DNA of 64,000 nt from Candidatus Obscuribacterales bacterium (GTDB lineage Bacteria > Cyanobacteriota > Vampirovibrionia > Obscuribacterales > Obscuribacteraceae), in assembly GCA_020050835.1 (NCBI GenBank), contig JAGVKB010000142.1, forward strand, positions 62,001 to 126,000. Reading direction: 5' to 3'. This document shows, piece by piece, positions 53,110 through 62,246 of the stretch. The notes under the pieces were generated by a model, which was not told the DNA's origin, ran no database searches, and saw nothing but the letters and a program-made list of their open reading frames with translations. The number at the start of each line of letters is the position of its first letter. Position 1 is the stretch's first letter. Position numbers and translations under genes: made by a program.

Positions 53110-53325
53110 CTAAATGGTAGAGCCACCCGCTTGACAAAACCACCGGTAAAACCATGGATCTTTTCCGCCTGCCTTCGGATCGTGCGGCAATTTCAAATGA
53201 CACTTAGACGGTCTGGTCGGTTTACACGCCAGAGTGCACACGCCATTCGAACACTCGACCGAGGCGTCCGCCAAAGGCATCAGCTGAACACTCGATGGAT
53301 CACAGGAGCAGTTCTTGCCGCTCAC
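53110..53325 (-). CDS. small Cys-rich protein downstream of an in-frame amber codon
   Basis: A 71-residue protein with seven Cys (CSCDPSS, VECSNGVCTLAC, SKCHLKL, FCQAGG), suggesting disulfides or metal binding. It begins at a GTG that directly follows a TAG stop (TAG-GTG), in the same frame as an upstream 17-codon segment that starts at an ATG with a strong ribosome-binding site. There is no ribosome-binding site of its own. It is therefore either re-initiated after the stop, read through the amber, or the C-terminal part of a broken gene. It is upstream of the secreted Gly/Asp-rich gene. Function unknown. Confidence 0.45.
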   Translation of the reverse strand: MSGKNCSCDPSSVQLMPLADASVECSNGVCTLACKPTRPSKCHLKLPHDPKAGGKDPWFYRWFCQAGGSTI

Positions 53326-53379
53326 CTACAATGTGCGCATTCGCTTGCCATCCCGCTGGCTGTCACTATTGATCCTCAT
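53326..53379 (-). other. 17-codon leader frame ending in amber, in frame with the Cys-rich gene
   Basis: ATG at 53379 opens a frame of 17 codons (MRINSDSQRDGKRMRTL) ended by TAG at 53326-53328. GGGAGGGAG lies 3-5 nt upstream of the ATG. The next codon is the GTG of the Cys-rich gene in the same frame. The peptide is polar and basic, not a signal peptide. Confidence 0.5.
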
Positions 53380-53506
53380 GTCTCCCTCCCGCAAGTGCAA
53401 TCCGTGGTTCACCGCCACGCGCATAATAAGTCGGTAACTGTGGCGAAGCCGTGACATCAAATTAAACAGTCTTTCCGCCTTTGATCCTTGGCACGCAAGC
53501 AGAGAT

Positions 53507-54295
53507 CTACGAAACAGCCTGTTGATTCTGTTTCACCAGCTCGCGTAGATAACGAATCTTCTTTCGTACGTAGTCGCTGTAAATTAAGTTGAGTTGAAGC
53601 CCGAGCTTTCCATCAAGGAAACCGGCGCGCACCACAAACCGATAAACGAATGTCCAGATCGGATGAAGCAGCTCGTTGCAAATGCTGATTTGCCAGGGCT
53701 TATAACCGTTCTCGAAAAAGTGTTTAGCGGACAGGCGAGCATACTTTTCCATTGCAGCCGAGAAGCCGCTTACATCCTTGTAGGAGTAGTGGTTCATATC
53801 CTGGCTCAAGCAACCAACCGGTCCGTCGACAAAAACCCTTTCATGCACGGCTCTTTGATTGAACTTTCCCTTCGATTTGCGAAACAGCCGCAACTGCGCG
53901 TCCGGGTAGAACCCGCCGTGCCTGACAGCCTCGTCCCCGATGAACAAAACTCGTGGAATCTTGTAGCCATGGCACATTTCGAGCTTGCCACCATTCTTCA
54001 ACTGCTCGACCTCCGCCACCAACTCCGGTGTCATCACCTCGTCAGCATCCAGACTGAGCACCCAGTCGTTGACGGCTAATCCAAGTGCAAAGTTCTTTTG
54101 AGCCGCATAACCGAGCCAGTCTTGATGAACCACCCTGGCACCATTCGCCTTGGCGATTTCAATTGTTAAGTCGGTCGAGCCCAAATCGACCAGAACGATC
54201 TCGTCGGCGATCAGACTGGCAGCAGCCAGGACAGCACCGATCGTGCGCTCCTCATTCATCGCTACAAGGACAAGAGAGATTTCCGTCACAAGCAC
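53507..54295 (-). CDS. family 2 glycosyltransferase (WaaE/KdtX-like)
   Basis: A 262-residue GT2 enzyme. The N-terminal SLVLVAMNEERTIGAVL and IVLVDLGSTDLT bind the nucleotide sugar, and VLSLDADEVMTPEL carries the DxD-like metal motif. The rest (HGGFYPDAQLRLFRKSKGKF, AVHERVFV, HYSYKDVSGFSAAMEKYARL) matches the WaaE group, which adds beta-1,4-glucose to the LPS core heptose in enterobacteria. Here the acceptor is a guess: an envelope lipid or glycan. It starts at GTG 54295, 55 nt from the stop of the retropepsin genes upstream, on the same strand. Confidence 0.85.
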   Translation of the reverse strand: MLVTEISLVLVAMNEERTIGAVLAAASLIADEIVLVDLGSTDLTIEIAKANGARVVHQDWLGYAAQKNFALGLAVNDWVLSLDADEVMTPELVAEVEQLKNGGKLEMCHGYKIPRVLFIGDEAVRHGGFYPDAQLRLFRKSKGKFNQRAVHERVFVDGPVGCLSQDMNHYSYKDVSGFSAAMEKYARLSAKHFFENGYKPWQISICNELLHPIWTFVYRFVVRAGFLDGKLGLQLNLIYSDYVRKKIRYLRELVKQNQQAVS

Positions 54296-54350
54296 CTAAG
54301 ATTCAGCGGTATCCATTTCGATCATGCAAACTGCCAAATCTATCCTACAC

Positions 54351-55679
54351 TCAGGGATTCTTGAAGTGAATCACATTATGATTGTAATCTATGCTGTACT
54401 CCGCTTCTTTGAAAAAAGTTTGGCCCAGGAGAGGAAATTGCATGTGAGCATCCTCAACCACTGTCACTTCCACATTCTCCTTGAAGATCGGCCCTAGCTC
54501 CATATCATGCACAGTAAAGTGGAAACTCTTGGTCGCTCCGCCGATACCAACCGATTGGCCGGCTTCGGCATCCTCAGGAATCTCCATTCCGAGTTTGCGC
54601 AATTGACCAAGCGTAAATGAGACACCATCAGCCCCTGTATCAAAATACATTGCGCAAGGTTGCCCGTTTACCTTCACGTTGACTATTAAATTATTGCCGT
54701 ACTTCCTAAATGGAACATTGTTGCGATCGTTCTTCTCAAATCGCGCGGTTGCCTCCCTCTTTCTGAAAGTGATCGTGTTACCAACCGTATCGGTCGAAAC
54801 TTCGAAATTCTGAAAGAACGTCTGTCCAAGTAATGGTTCGGCAGATAAATACTCCTGTATCGAGATCACAAAGTTATGCAACTCCATATTTCCCACGCGA
54901 AAGGTGACAGGCATCTCCCATGTTCCTACCGGCGTACTGGACCCGACGCCCACACTTTGTCCGGTTGGCGGACCAGACGGTAATCTAACACCCATCTCCT
55001 GTAAGTGATTTTTCCCGAATACACAGCTTGATGCACCGGTATCGAAGACCATCTCGATTGCTTGGCCATTGACATAACCTTCGATGTGTTGGCTGTTGCC
55101 CTTGCGCTGAAAGCTTACTGTCGATTCGCGGGGAAGTCTTGCGTAATCGGCAGTACCGGTATAACCTCCTGGCGCGCGGCCTCCATAAGTATGGACACCG
55201 CGTGAGCTGGCAGGTTGCCCTTGGCAGCAATACGCCATCGGCTCGCTGCGAGCATTGGTTACGCCACCGCGGGAGCCACCAGCTTGGGAACTGCCTCTGG
55301 AAACGCTCCCTCGTCCGGCTGATGCCATCTTCTTCATGAAGTCAGGATCATACTTCTGCAACACACTGCTTGCCAGGCGGCCAGCTTCCGAGTCCTGGAA
55401 TCTTTCTACCAAGATGCGGTACATCTGCTTGGCACGAGGCCAATCATTCAATTGCTGATAGTTCAGCGCTGAATAGTAGTAGACGTTGCTTTCTCTCGAC
55501 GAATTGCGCACCAGATAATCAAAGTACGGAGCGGCAGCCTTATAGTTCCGCTTGTTATAAAGCGCCACTCCCTGGTCGTAATACGCGTCAGCACTTGCGC
55601 TTGAACCGCAAAGCAAGCAGATGCACAATACCAGCCAGACCAGAATGTTTCGCTCCGGCTCGAGCGCCCTAGAGATCAT
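54351..55679 (-). CDS. secreted TPR protein with two retropepsin-like domains (copy 1)
   Basis: A 442-residue exported aspartic-protease-like protein. After a signal peptide (about residues 1-30, ending ASA) come TPR-type units (DAYYDQGVALYNKRNYKAAA, YYSALNYQQLNDWPRAKQMY), a Gly/Ser/Arg linker (about 120-180), then two retropepsin domains in one chain. Domain 1 (about 186-305) has VFDTGASSCVFG with Asp213 and PLLGQTFF; domain 2 (about 325-440) has YFDTGADGVSFT with Asp347 and FPLLGQTFF. Each has the DTGA catalytic triad and the LLG (hydrophobic-hydrophobic-Gly) motif. The two could pair within the chain as one active site. It is 42 nt from its paralog upstream. Confidence 0.86.
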   Translation of the reverse strand: MISRALEPERNILVWLVLCICLLCGSSASADAYYDQGVALYNKRNYKAAAPYFDYLVRNSSRESNVYYYSALNYQQLNDWPRAKQMYRILVERFQDSEAGRLASSVLQKYDPDFMKKMASAGRGSVSRGSSQAGGSRGGVTNARSEPMAYCCQGQPASSRGVHTYGGRAPGGYTGTADYARLPRESTVSFQRKGNSQHIEGYVNGQAIEMVFDTGASSCVFGKNHLQEMGVRLPSGPPTGQSVGVGSSTPVGTWEMPVTFRVGNMELHNFVISIQEYLSAEPLLGQTFFQNFEVSTDTVGNTITFRKREATARFEKNDRNNVPFRKYGNNLIVNVKVNGQPCAMYFDTGADGVSFTLGQLRKLGMEIPEDAEAGQSVGIGGATKSFHFTVHDMELGPIFKENVEVTVVEDAHMQFPLLGQTFFKEAEYSIDYNHNVIHFKNP

Positions 55680-55721
55680 GCCCTCCCCCTCCTTAGACTG
55701 CCAACCAATTTCAATGATTAC

Positions 55722-56954
55722 TTATCGTCTCAAGAAATGAATAACGTTACGCTCGCTATCCACCGTAAATTGCCAGTCTCTGTAAAAGTTCTGTCCGAGC
55801 AACGGTTTGGGCATGGATGCATTCTCTACCACGCTCACTTCGACGTTCGACTTCTCGATCGGCCCCAGTTTCATTCTGTCAACGCTGAAATGTATGCTTC
55901 TGGTAGTGCCGCCAATTCCCATGCTCTGACCGATTTGCGCATCATCGGGAATCTCGAGTGCAAGATTTTTCACTTGCGAAAAGGTAAATGCGATGTTATC
56001 AGCTCCGGTATCAAAGTACATCGGGCAAGACTTGCCGTTAACCAGAACGTTTACGACCATCTCGTTGCCTTCTCTCTTAAAGGGAACATCATAATTGCTG
56101 GCCGCTGCAGATCCACCCGTGCCTCGTTTCCTAAACGAGATGGTCTTTGCTCCAGGATCGGTAGTGCACAAGAAGTCCTTGAAAAAGGTTTGGCCCAAGA
56201 GCGGTTCGGTCGGCATTACATCTTGAATGATCACACTGAAATTGCGACGCTCGATGTTGCCAACCTTGAGGTTGATTTGCATCTGCCAGGTCCCAACAGG
56301 AGAGCTTGAACCTACACCAAAAGACTGTCCGACCGGGGGACCGGACGGTGGAGTAACACCCAACTCGCGCAGATGATTCTTACCGAAAACACAAGACTCA
56401 GCACCGGTATCGAAGACCATCATAATCTTGCGTCCGTTCACATCCGCCTCGATGTGTTGGCTGTTGCCCACTCGCTGAAAGTAAATTTTCCCCTCATTGG
56501 GAAGTTGATCGAAATCAGCGCTTCCGCCAGAACCCGATTGGAGCAGACCAATGAAAGCCGCTGCCGGCGACGACCCAGCCGACGAGGAGGCTTGCGCGCC
56601 GACTCGTTTCATAAAATCAGGATCGTATTTCTGAAGGACTCCCCTGGCCAGACCGCCGCCTTGGCTATCAGGAAACTTTTCGACCAGATGCCTGTACATC
56701 TGTCTGGCTCTGGGCCAATCACTCAATTGCTGATATGTCAAAGCTGCGTAATAGTAAGCATTGCTATCGGACGGAGAATTGCGGATTGCGTACTCGAAAT
56801 AAGGTGCCGCCCCTTTGAAATTACGCTTGTTATAGAGCGCCACGCCTTGATCGTAGTAGGCATCTGCCGACGCAACGGGAGCGTGCAGAAAGCACAATGA
56901 AACAGTAAGCAATGCAAGCAGGCGCCTTCCGATCTTGCCTACTTTGAAGATCAT
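55722..56954 (-). CDS. secreted TPR protein with two retropepsin-like domains (copy 2)
   Basis: The 410-residue upstream paralog of the 54351-55679 protein. It has the same order: signal peptide (1-30), TPR units (DAYYDQGVALYNKRNFKGAA), a shorter Ser/Ala linker, and two retropepsin domains with FDTGAESCVFG (Asp182) and FDTGADNIAFT (Asp315), each closed by a PLLGQ motif. The linker lacks the RGG-type sequence of copy 1. The gene order and 42-nt spacing show a tandem duplication in one operon. Substrate or target is unknown; secreted bacterial aspartic proteases of this type are rarely studied. The TATAAT at 57004-57009 is upstream. Confidence 0.86.
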   Translation of the reverse strand: MIFKVGKIGRRLLALLTVSLCFLHAPVASADAYYDQGVALYNKRNFKGAAPYFEYAIRNSPSDSNAYYYAALTYQQLSDWPRARQMYRHLVEKFPDSQGGGLARGVLQKYDPDFMKRVGAQASSSAGSSPAAAFIGLLQSGSGGSADFDQLPNEGKIYFQRVGNSQHIEADVNGRKIMMVFDTGAESCVFGKNHLRELGVTPPSGPPVGQSFGVGSSSPVGTWQMQINLKVGNIERRNFSVIIQDVMPTEPLLGQTFFKDFLCTTDPGAKTISFRKRGTGGSAAASNYDVPFKREGNEMVVNVLVNGKSCPMYFDTGADNIAFTFSQVKNLALEIPDDAQIGQSMGIGGTTRSIHFSVDRMKLGPIEKSNVEVSVVENASMPKPLLGQNFYRDWQFTVDSERNVIHFLRR

Positions 56955-57003
56955 TGCGCTCCCTCCCAGCAGTGGATAACAGTTACGCCCGCCAGATTGT
57001 TCT

Positions 57004-57037
57004 ATTATAGCTGCGCTTTGTTTGGTCTACCGGACCA
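57004..57037 (-). promoter_or_regulatory. -10 box and inverted repeat upstream of the retropepsin operon
   Basis: Minus-strand TATAAT (57004-57009) lies 50 nt before the start at 56954. Just upstream, TGGTC-taccg-GACCA (57023-57037) is a 5-5-5 inverted repeat at the place where a -35 would sit; no -35 hexamer is present. This would suit an activator-dependent promoter. Confidence 0.35.
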
Positions 57038-57074
57038 GTACCAATGCCGTTCATACTAAGGAGCATGTGTCCAC

Positions 57075-57091
57075 GCCGGCGAGCCGCCGGC
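57075..57091. other. GC-rich hairpin GCCGGCG-agc-CGCCGGC
   Basis: A 7-bp perfect stem with a 3-nt loop lies between the acyl-CoA dehydrogenase and retropepsin genes. There is no U-tract, so it is not a clear terminator; it may slow read-through. Confidence 0.35.
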
Positions 57092-57175
57092 GCTCCCGGA
57101 AGACATCCGGTTGTGCCGCTTGCGGACGGATCCTAGATGCGGAAAAGTGAACGGCAACGGGACAAGGACGGACAC

Positions 57176-58324
57176 CTAAATCTCCAGCTCCTTCACAAGC
57201 AGGACCTTCTGGAATTCTGATGTGCCTTCACAGATCTCCATCACCTTGGCGTCGCGATAGAAGCGCTCGAGGTCGGAATCACAGCTGATGCCGGCGGCTC
57301 CCAAAACTTGAAGCGCTTCCCCGCTGTGAGTGCGAGCCACTTTTGCGGCAAACCATTTGGACATTGCGGCGTACTTCCTGAATTCGCCGGGGTTCTCATC
57401 CTTACTCCAGGCAGCTCGATAAGTGTGCAACTTGGCCGCTTCAGCTTCCGTGCCGTGATCCGCCAGTTTCCACTGGATTGCTTGATTTTGCCCAATCTCC
57501 TTGCCGAACTGCTCTCGGCTTCTGGCATGAGAGACGGACTGGCCCAGGGCGGCAACGGTCAATCCGACTGCAGCCGCAGACACAATCACCTTGGCAATAT
57601 CCATAGCAAAGAGTACTTGCTCCTTTGTACTTACCGTTGATTCAAGCTTGCTGTCCGCAGGCACCACCAGCTGATCAAACTCCAAATCATTGGAGAGCGC
57701 GGAGCGCAGACCTAGCTTTACCTTGTCTGCGGACACCTTTAGGCCGCTGGTCGAATCAACGTCGACTACCAAGAGCATCAGCTCTCCATCTTGCTCTTCC
57801 TTGCTGGCAACTGCCTTCGCCAGTACGATCAACAACCCGGCCAACTCGGCATTTACCACCCAAGTCTTTTTACCGGAAAGGATATAGTTGCCGCCGTCCT
57901 TGAGAGCGACAGTCGTGACAGCTTCGAAGTCACTGCCAGCATTTACTTCTGAGAAAGCCAGGCTCGCCACCACATCACCGCGCGATAGTAGCGGCAGATA
58001 GCGCGATTTCTGCGCTTGGCTCCCATATTGCTTGATCAATTCGATCGCCGCCGTGTGCTCTGCAATTGAGAGACCAAGCCCAGGCTCGTATTCCGAGATC
58101 GCTTGCACCAGGAGCGCAAGATTGAAAAATTTACAGCCTTGACCGCCAAACTCCTGTGGCACTGTCACGCCAAGGCAACCGGACTGCCCGATCTCTTGAA
58201 GAAACTCCTTGAGAGAGAGCTTGTGCGATTCCAGCTCTCTGGCTACTGGTTGAACCTTCTCTCTGGCAAATATTCGATACTGCTCCATCAATGCTTCTTC
58301 CGAAGCGCTCAGAAACGTATTCAC
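57176..58324 (-). CDS. acyl-CoA dehydrogenase
   Basis: An FAD flavoenzyme of 382 residues that oxidises acyl-CoA to enoyl-CoA in fatty-acid or amino-acid breakdown, cytosolic. The FAD/substrate motif LAFSEVNAGSDFEAV lies near residue 125; the C-terminal part has SREQFGKEIGQNQAIQWKLA and YRDAKVMEICEGTSEFQ, where the EGTSE Glu is the usual catalytic base. The GTG start at 58324 has GGAGGGAG 2-5 nt upstream; an earlier GTG (58345) lacks a site. Substrate chain length is unknown. It follows the MscS channel gene by 58 nt on the same strand. Confidence 0.92.
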   Translation of the reverse strand: MNTFLSASEEALMEQYRIFAREKVQPVARELESHKLSLKEFLQEIGQSGCLGVTVPQEFGGQGCKFFNLALLVQAISEYEPGLGLSIAEHTAAIELIKQYGSQAQKSRYLPLLSRGDVVASLAFSEVNAGSDFEAVTTVALKDGGNYILSGKKTWVVNAELAGLLIVLAKAVASKEEQDGELMLLVVDVDSTSGLKVSADKVKLGLRSALSNDLEFDQLVVPADSKLESTVSTKEQVLFAMDIAKVIVSAAAVGLTVAALGQSVSHARSREQFGKEIGQNQAIQWKLADHGTEAEAAKLHTYRAAWSKDENPGEFRKYAAMSKWFAAKVARTHSGEALQVLGAAGISCDSDLERFYRDAKVMEICEGTSEFQKVLLVKELEI

Positions 58325-58382
58325 GGCTCCCTCCATCAAGGACACGGGCGGATTTTATCACTGTTGCCGCAACGTTATCCGC

Positions 58383-59423
58383 TCATTTCTTTTCAGGTTC
58401 GGAATCAGGCTGCAGGGTCTCTAACTGCTGCCAGCAAGCCTGAATCACTTTACTTGTAGTCTCCTCTTGTTTCTGAATGCCATCCAGCCAAAATCGCAAG
58501 CGGTAAACAATCTGATCGACTCTGATTTCGCGCGCCCAGGAAGCTGCTGGTGGCTCCTTCAGCACACCGGCCACAGAGCCGGCGGCATTTTCAAGGGCCT
58601 CACAAACGCTCTTCGGCTCGACCTTACAACTCACCGGGACTTCGATCACGAATCCTTGGGTTGAGGTGGGCGAATCGTAGTTGATTACCTCATTTTGAAT
58701 GAGACTGGCGTTGGGAATGATCTTCACATTGTTATCTCGCGTGCGCAGTTTTGTACTGCGCCAGCCTATCTCCACAACCTGCGCTATTGCCGTGTGATTC
58801 GGATCGACTTGCATGTTGACCCAATCACCAGGCTTGAAGCTCTTCTCAAGTGTAAGTGTCAGCCCGGCAAAGATATTCCTCAAAGTATCTTGTAATGAAA
58901 GCCCCAGTACAGCCGTCAACACCGTCGAGGTCGCCAAGACGGGCAGCATGTTGACCCCCAACGCCAAATCAAGCAGGAGCAACCCAAGCGCGAAGTAAAG
59001 AACTGAAAGCACTACCACTCGGAAGGCAGCCGGCACTTCGACTTGTCGCTTCGACAGATACCAACTGGAAAAGATCAGATTTGAAGCCTGAATCAAAATA
59101 TGGACCAGCAAGAAGACGGGAACAAGCACTCCCAGCCGGAGCAACTCTTTGCCGGCTGTTCCGTTAAGGAGCCCGAAAAACGGAAGAACAGCCAGCGAAG
59201 CCAAGAGGATCTGGATCGCAGCATCCGTCTTCTTGACGACACTTTGAATCAAATAAGGATCATTAAGCCCGGTCAACAAGCACAGGAATTTAATTCCCTG
59301 CTTCCTGTAAAGCAGGAATAAGCACCATACGAATGCGGCCCAGAGCGGTATAGCGGCTGGTCCGCGCGTCAAAGCGTTTGATAACTTCTGGGGCAATTGC
59401 CCAGCTAATTGCCAGAGATCCAT
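58383..59423 (-). CDS. MscS-family mechanosensitive channel
   Basis: A 346-residue small-conductance mechanosensitive channel that releases solutes on osmotic down-shock. Four to five N-terminal helices (about residues 20-165) precede the pore helix and its Gly/Ala packing segment TAVLGLSLQDTLRNIFAGLT (about residues 165-190), then the MscS beta domain (EKSFKPGDWVNMQV, VEIGWRSTKLRTRDNNVKII) and a C-terminal alpha/beta domain. The frame is open to 59585, but the ATG at 59423 has AGGCAAAG nearby, and the longer start would overlap the divergent HEAT gene. An ATG at 59459 is another option. Confidence 0.88.
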   Translation of the reverse strand: MDLWQLAGQLPQKLSNALTRGPAAIPLWAAFVWCLFLLYRKQGIKFLCLLTGLNDPYLIQSVVKKTDAAIQILLASLAVLPFFGLLNGTAGKELLRLGVLVPVFLLVHILIQASNLIFSSWYLSKRQVEVPAAFRVVVLSVLYFALGLLLLDLALGVNMLPVLATSTVLTAVLGLSLQDTLRNIFAGLTLTLEKSFKPGDWVNMQVDPNHTAIAQVVEIGWRSTKLRTRDNNVKIIPNASLIQNEVINYDSPTSTQGFVIEVPVSCKVEPKSVCEALENAAGSVAGVLKEPPAASWAREIRVDQIVYRLRFWLDGIQKQEETTSKVIQACWQQLETLQPDSEPEKK

Positions 59424-59478
59424 CTTTGCCTGCACGAAAGCCAGAGCTGGAAAGATCATAACGCAATATAATTTCCAG

Positions 59479-61335
59479 ATGCGCACGAAATCTTCCTGCG
59501 GAATTATCAGCTCACTTCTGAAGCAACTCAAACGGCTGGCCTTCACTCTCAACGAGAAGCCGTCGACTGCGGTGGAAGAGTACACTCTCGAGCACTTCCT
59601 GCTCTATCACGGGTTGGTAGGAACCAGCCCGGAGAATCAACCGGAATTCAAGCAGGTCCGGGCCGATATCCTGGAAGCGTTCGAGCACAGAAGCAGCCTC
59701 AGCCTTTCAATCGCGCTCAAACTACAGCCGCTCTGGTGGGAAGACAAGCTTCAATCGATCATCTCAGAGGCCAAAGCCGCCCACGGTGAAGAGCTCTGCC
59801 TAAATTTGTTATGCCCGCCCGAAGCTGGCAACGAAGAGCTACCGCCAGCACAAAACCCTCTCAAAAGTGAGGATTGGCGGGTGCGCAGCAATGCAGCCAA
59901 TCTCCTCTCCTTCTTGAACGACAAGTCGGCGATTCCACGCGTCATCGAATCTCTGGGCCAAACAAGCACCGATAGCCTTAAGGCAGCGTTCTGCCACATC
60001 TCATTTTCTCTGAGCCAGCTGCAGTCGGAACAGTCAAAAGCGGCATTAGTGAAGTATCTTGACGACGAAGAGCCCTGGTTCCGCGTTGATGCGGCTCGCG
60101 CCCTGGCTACCTGGCCGTGGGACGCAGTTGCTGCCGATCTGGCGCGGGCGGTCCTGGCTCATCACAACCTATCCGATTACACAGCGATTGTGATCGCCCG
60201 AAAACATCATCCACTCGCTCTGCTAAAACACGCCGAGCCGGTCTGCCAGGAAGCAGGTCTGGAGATGGTGATTGAAATCATCAAGGCCTCTGCCCAGACC
60301 TTCCAATCCGAAATTGTCATGGAAACCGGAGTGCACTGGTGTTGGCCGGAACTCTCCGCTTCAGCGAAAGGTTATTCGAGCGCACGTCGAATCAGAGCGA
60401 CACTCGCTCTGTCCGAATGGTTGAGAGACAATTCTTCGCTCCTGGCCGAGCACCAAACCGAGTTAGCAATTCAGCCAGCCGACCAAGAAGCAGCCGCAAC
60501 TCTGCGCAGCCTGTCCGAGGAAAGACTGTTGGCACAAGTAGATGAAGCGATTGCCACCATCTCCTCTGAATTAAGCTGCAACCAGTTGGCCGAGGCGCTG
60601 GAAAAGTATCACCCTTCCGATGACAGCAAGCTTGATGACATCCGGCATACTATCTGGCTAATTGGAAAGCTGGGTGTGCGGGGATCTGCACCGCGCCTTG
60701 TCGCTTTGCTCAAGGAGCATCCGCCTTTCACCGACGATATGATCGACGCTCTCGGGCTGCTGGGCGATCCAATTGCAGCCGAGCAACTAATCGAATTGGC
60801 AAGACGGTCAGTGGATCTCGAAGATCGCCAGTCGCGCCCGGCAAGCGCCCATCCGGTCGAGGAGTCGGACGCGGCCGCTGCCAAACATTACTGGTTGATT
60901 CTCAAAGCGCTCGGGCATATTCCCCACTCAGGCAGTATTGAGCTGTTGCTCGATGCCTCGGAAGACTTTGCTCCAGACAAACGCCAGCAAGCGCTTCAAT
61001 CATTGATCTCCGCCTGCCGTAAGAGCGATTACCAAGAAAACTCCGGGCGGGTTCACGGGGCAATTGCTCGCTGCTTACAAGATCCATCCGCGCAAGTCAG
61101 AATGGTCGCACTTGACGGTGTATCACAACTGGAATTGATCGATCTGTCCACCAAAGCGCTCAAGCTTTTTGACTCAAAAGAAGTCTCGGTTAGTCGAAAG
61201 TCGCTTTCAGTGATGTCGGAGCTGGCTGATGCTGGCCACAAGAAGGAAGTTAGCGCCGCTGTTGAGTCTAAACTGCGAAGCGAATTCGACCGGTTCAAAA
61301 AGGAAAAGCTGCAAAACTTTCTCGACGGTCTGTAA
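59479..61335 (+). CDS. HEAT-repeat protein
   Basis: A 618-residue cytoplasmic alpha-solenoid. HEAT units are recognisable as DWRVRSNAANLLSFLNDKSA, EEPWFRVDAARALATWPWDA, LDDIRHTIWLIGKLGVRGSA and PSAQVRMVALDGVSQLEL, with the Asp/Arg pattern at helix turns. A long central part (about residues 240-360) is degenerate. HEAT solenoids bind protein partners; some bacterial ones are phycobilin lyase-like, but the catalytic features of those were not identified. No signal peptide or helix is present. It is divergent from the MscS gene, 55 nt away. Confidence 0.82.
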   Translation: MRTKSSCGIISSLLKQLKRLAFTLNEKPSTAVEEYTLEHFLLYHGLVGTSPENQPEFKQVRADILEAFEHRSSLSLSIALKLQPLWWEDKLQSIISEAKAAHGEELCLNLLCPPEAGNEELPPAQNPLKSEDWRVRSNAANLLSFLNDKSAIPRVIESLGQTSTDSLKAAFCHISFSLSQLQSEQSKAALVKYLDDEEPWFRVDAARALATWPWDAVAADLARAVLAHHNLSDYTAIVIARKHHPLALLKHAEPVCQEAGLEMVIEIIKASAQTFQSEIVMETGVHWCWPELSASAKGYSSARRIRATLALSEWLRDNSSLLAEHQTELAIQPADQEAAATLRSLSEERLLAQVDEAIATISSELSCNQLAEALEKYHPSDDSKLDDIRHTIWLIGKLGVRGSAPRLVALLKEHPPFTDDMIDALGLLGDPIAAEQLIELARRSVDLEDRQSRPASAHPVEESDAAAAKHYWLILKALGHIPHSGSIELLLDASEDFAPDKRQQALQSLISACRKSDYQENSGRVHGAIARCLQDPSAQVRMVALDGVSQLELIDLSTKALKLFDSKEVSVSRKSLSVMSELADAGHKKEVSAAVESKLRSEFDRFKKEKLQNFLDGL

Positions 61336-61466
61336 ACTCTAGTTCTTGGCGCTGTACGTTATTAGACACTCGGCCGGTCAGCGGTTACATCCGGCGTTAA
61401 ACCGTGATAAGGTAATAGATGCTGGGTTTCACAGCAATTCTCTGAGAAAGTAAGGGGCGAGGCGTG

Positions 61467-62234
61467 ATGGCCACCACCGACTCGGAATCTTCCCAAAATC
61501 AAGAATCACCAAAGGACGAAGTCAAAGATTCTGACGCTGTCGGGGCGGGTTCGTCCGATTCGAAACCAAAAGAATCAGAGCCGGCGGCGGTCGAGTCGAC
61601 TGGCTCCGGTTTGAGCGGTGCACCGGAAGCTGCGGCCGAAAGCAAGCAAGAGGAGACGAAGCCGGAACCGCCGCCGATTAATCTCAGCGAAAGCCAACAG
61701 CTGCACCAGCACCACGTCTCGAAAATTCTGGACGAAGTCCTTGAAGAGCCCATGGAAAGCGGATCGTCGGGCAGGCTGAAGCACCCGATGATTCTAGACA
61801 TTGTGCTGGCAGTAAGCCTGTTGGTTGCAATGGCCGGCTTCACGATCGGCTTATTCAAGATGTATCTGACCCATTCGGCCGAACAGAGTATTACTCAGCA
61901 CAAGTACGAAGCTGCCATCGCCATTTTAAAAGGTGCACCACTGCCGGGGTTCTTCTCAGTGGACGGCTCAGATCCGACCGAGCTGCTCAATCAAGCTCTC
62001 TACCTGGATGCGCTGGACAAGATGGAGAACCAAAATGATATAGACGGGGCGCTTAATCAACTTCAGCAGATTACGGCCGGGTCGCGTTTTTTTGCATTAG
62101 CACAAGAGATAATCCACAACAACTACGAACCGTCTTCGACCATGTTGAAAATGGGCGTCGAGCATTCAGAGAAGAATCCAACTGCCGAGACCAAGCCGTT
62201 CAACCCGGAATTGCCTAAAGACGCTTCTCCATAG
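61467..62234 (+). CDS. membrane protein with acidic N-terminal domain
   Basis: A 255-residue single-pass membrane protein. The first 105 residues are a very acidic Ser/Glu/Pro-rich stretch (ESPKDEVKDSD, KQEETKPEPPP), probably disordered and cytoplasmic. One helix (about residues 110-132, ILDIVLAVSLLVAMAGFTIG) is followed by an external domain with a TPR-like pair (QHKYEAAIAILKGAP, LDALDKMENQNDIDGALNQL). Function unknown. The ATG at 61467 sits 4 nt after GAGG; a GTG one codon earlier is equally possible. The alkyltransferase-like gene follows after 12 nt, so they are likely co-transcribed. Confidence 0.72.
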   Translation: MATTDSESSQNQESPKDEVKDSDAVGAGSSDSKPKESEPAAVESTGSGLSGAPEAAAESKQEETKPEPPPINLSESQQLHQHHVSKILDEVLEEPMESGSSGRLKHPMILDIVLAVSLLVAMAGFTIGLFKMYLTHSAEQSITQHKYEAAIAILKGAPLPGFFSVDGSDPTELLNQALYLDALDKMENQNDIDGALNQLQQITAGSRFFALAQEIIHNNYEPSSTMLKMGVEHSEKNPTAETKPFNPELPKDASP

Positions 62235-62246
62235 CCGCGACTGAGA

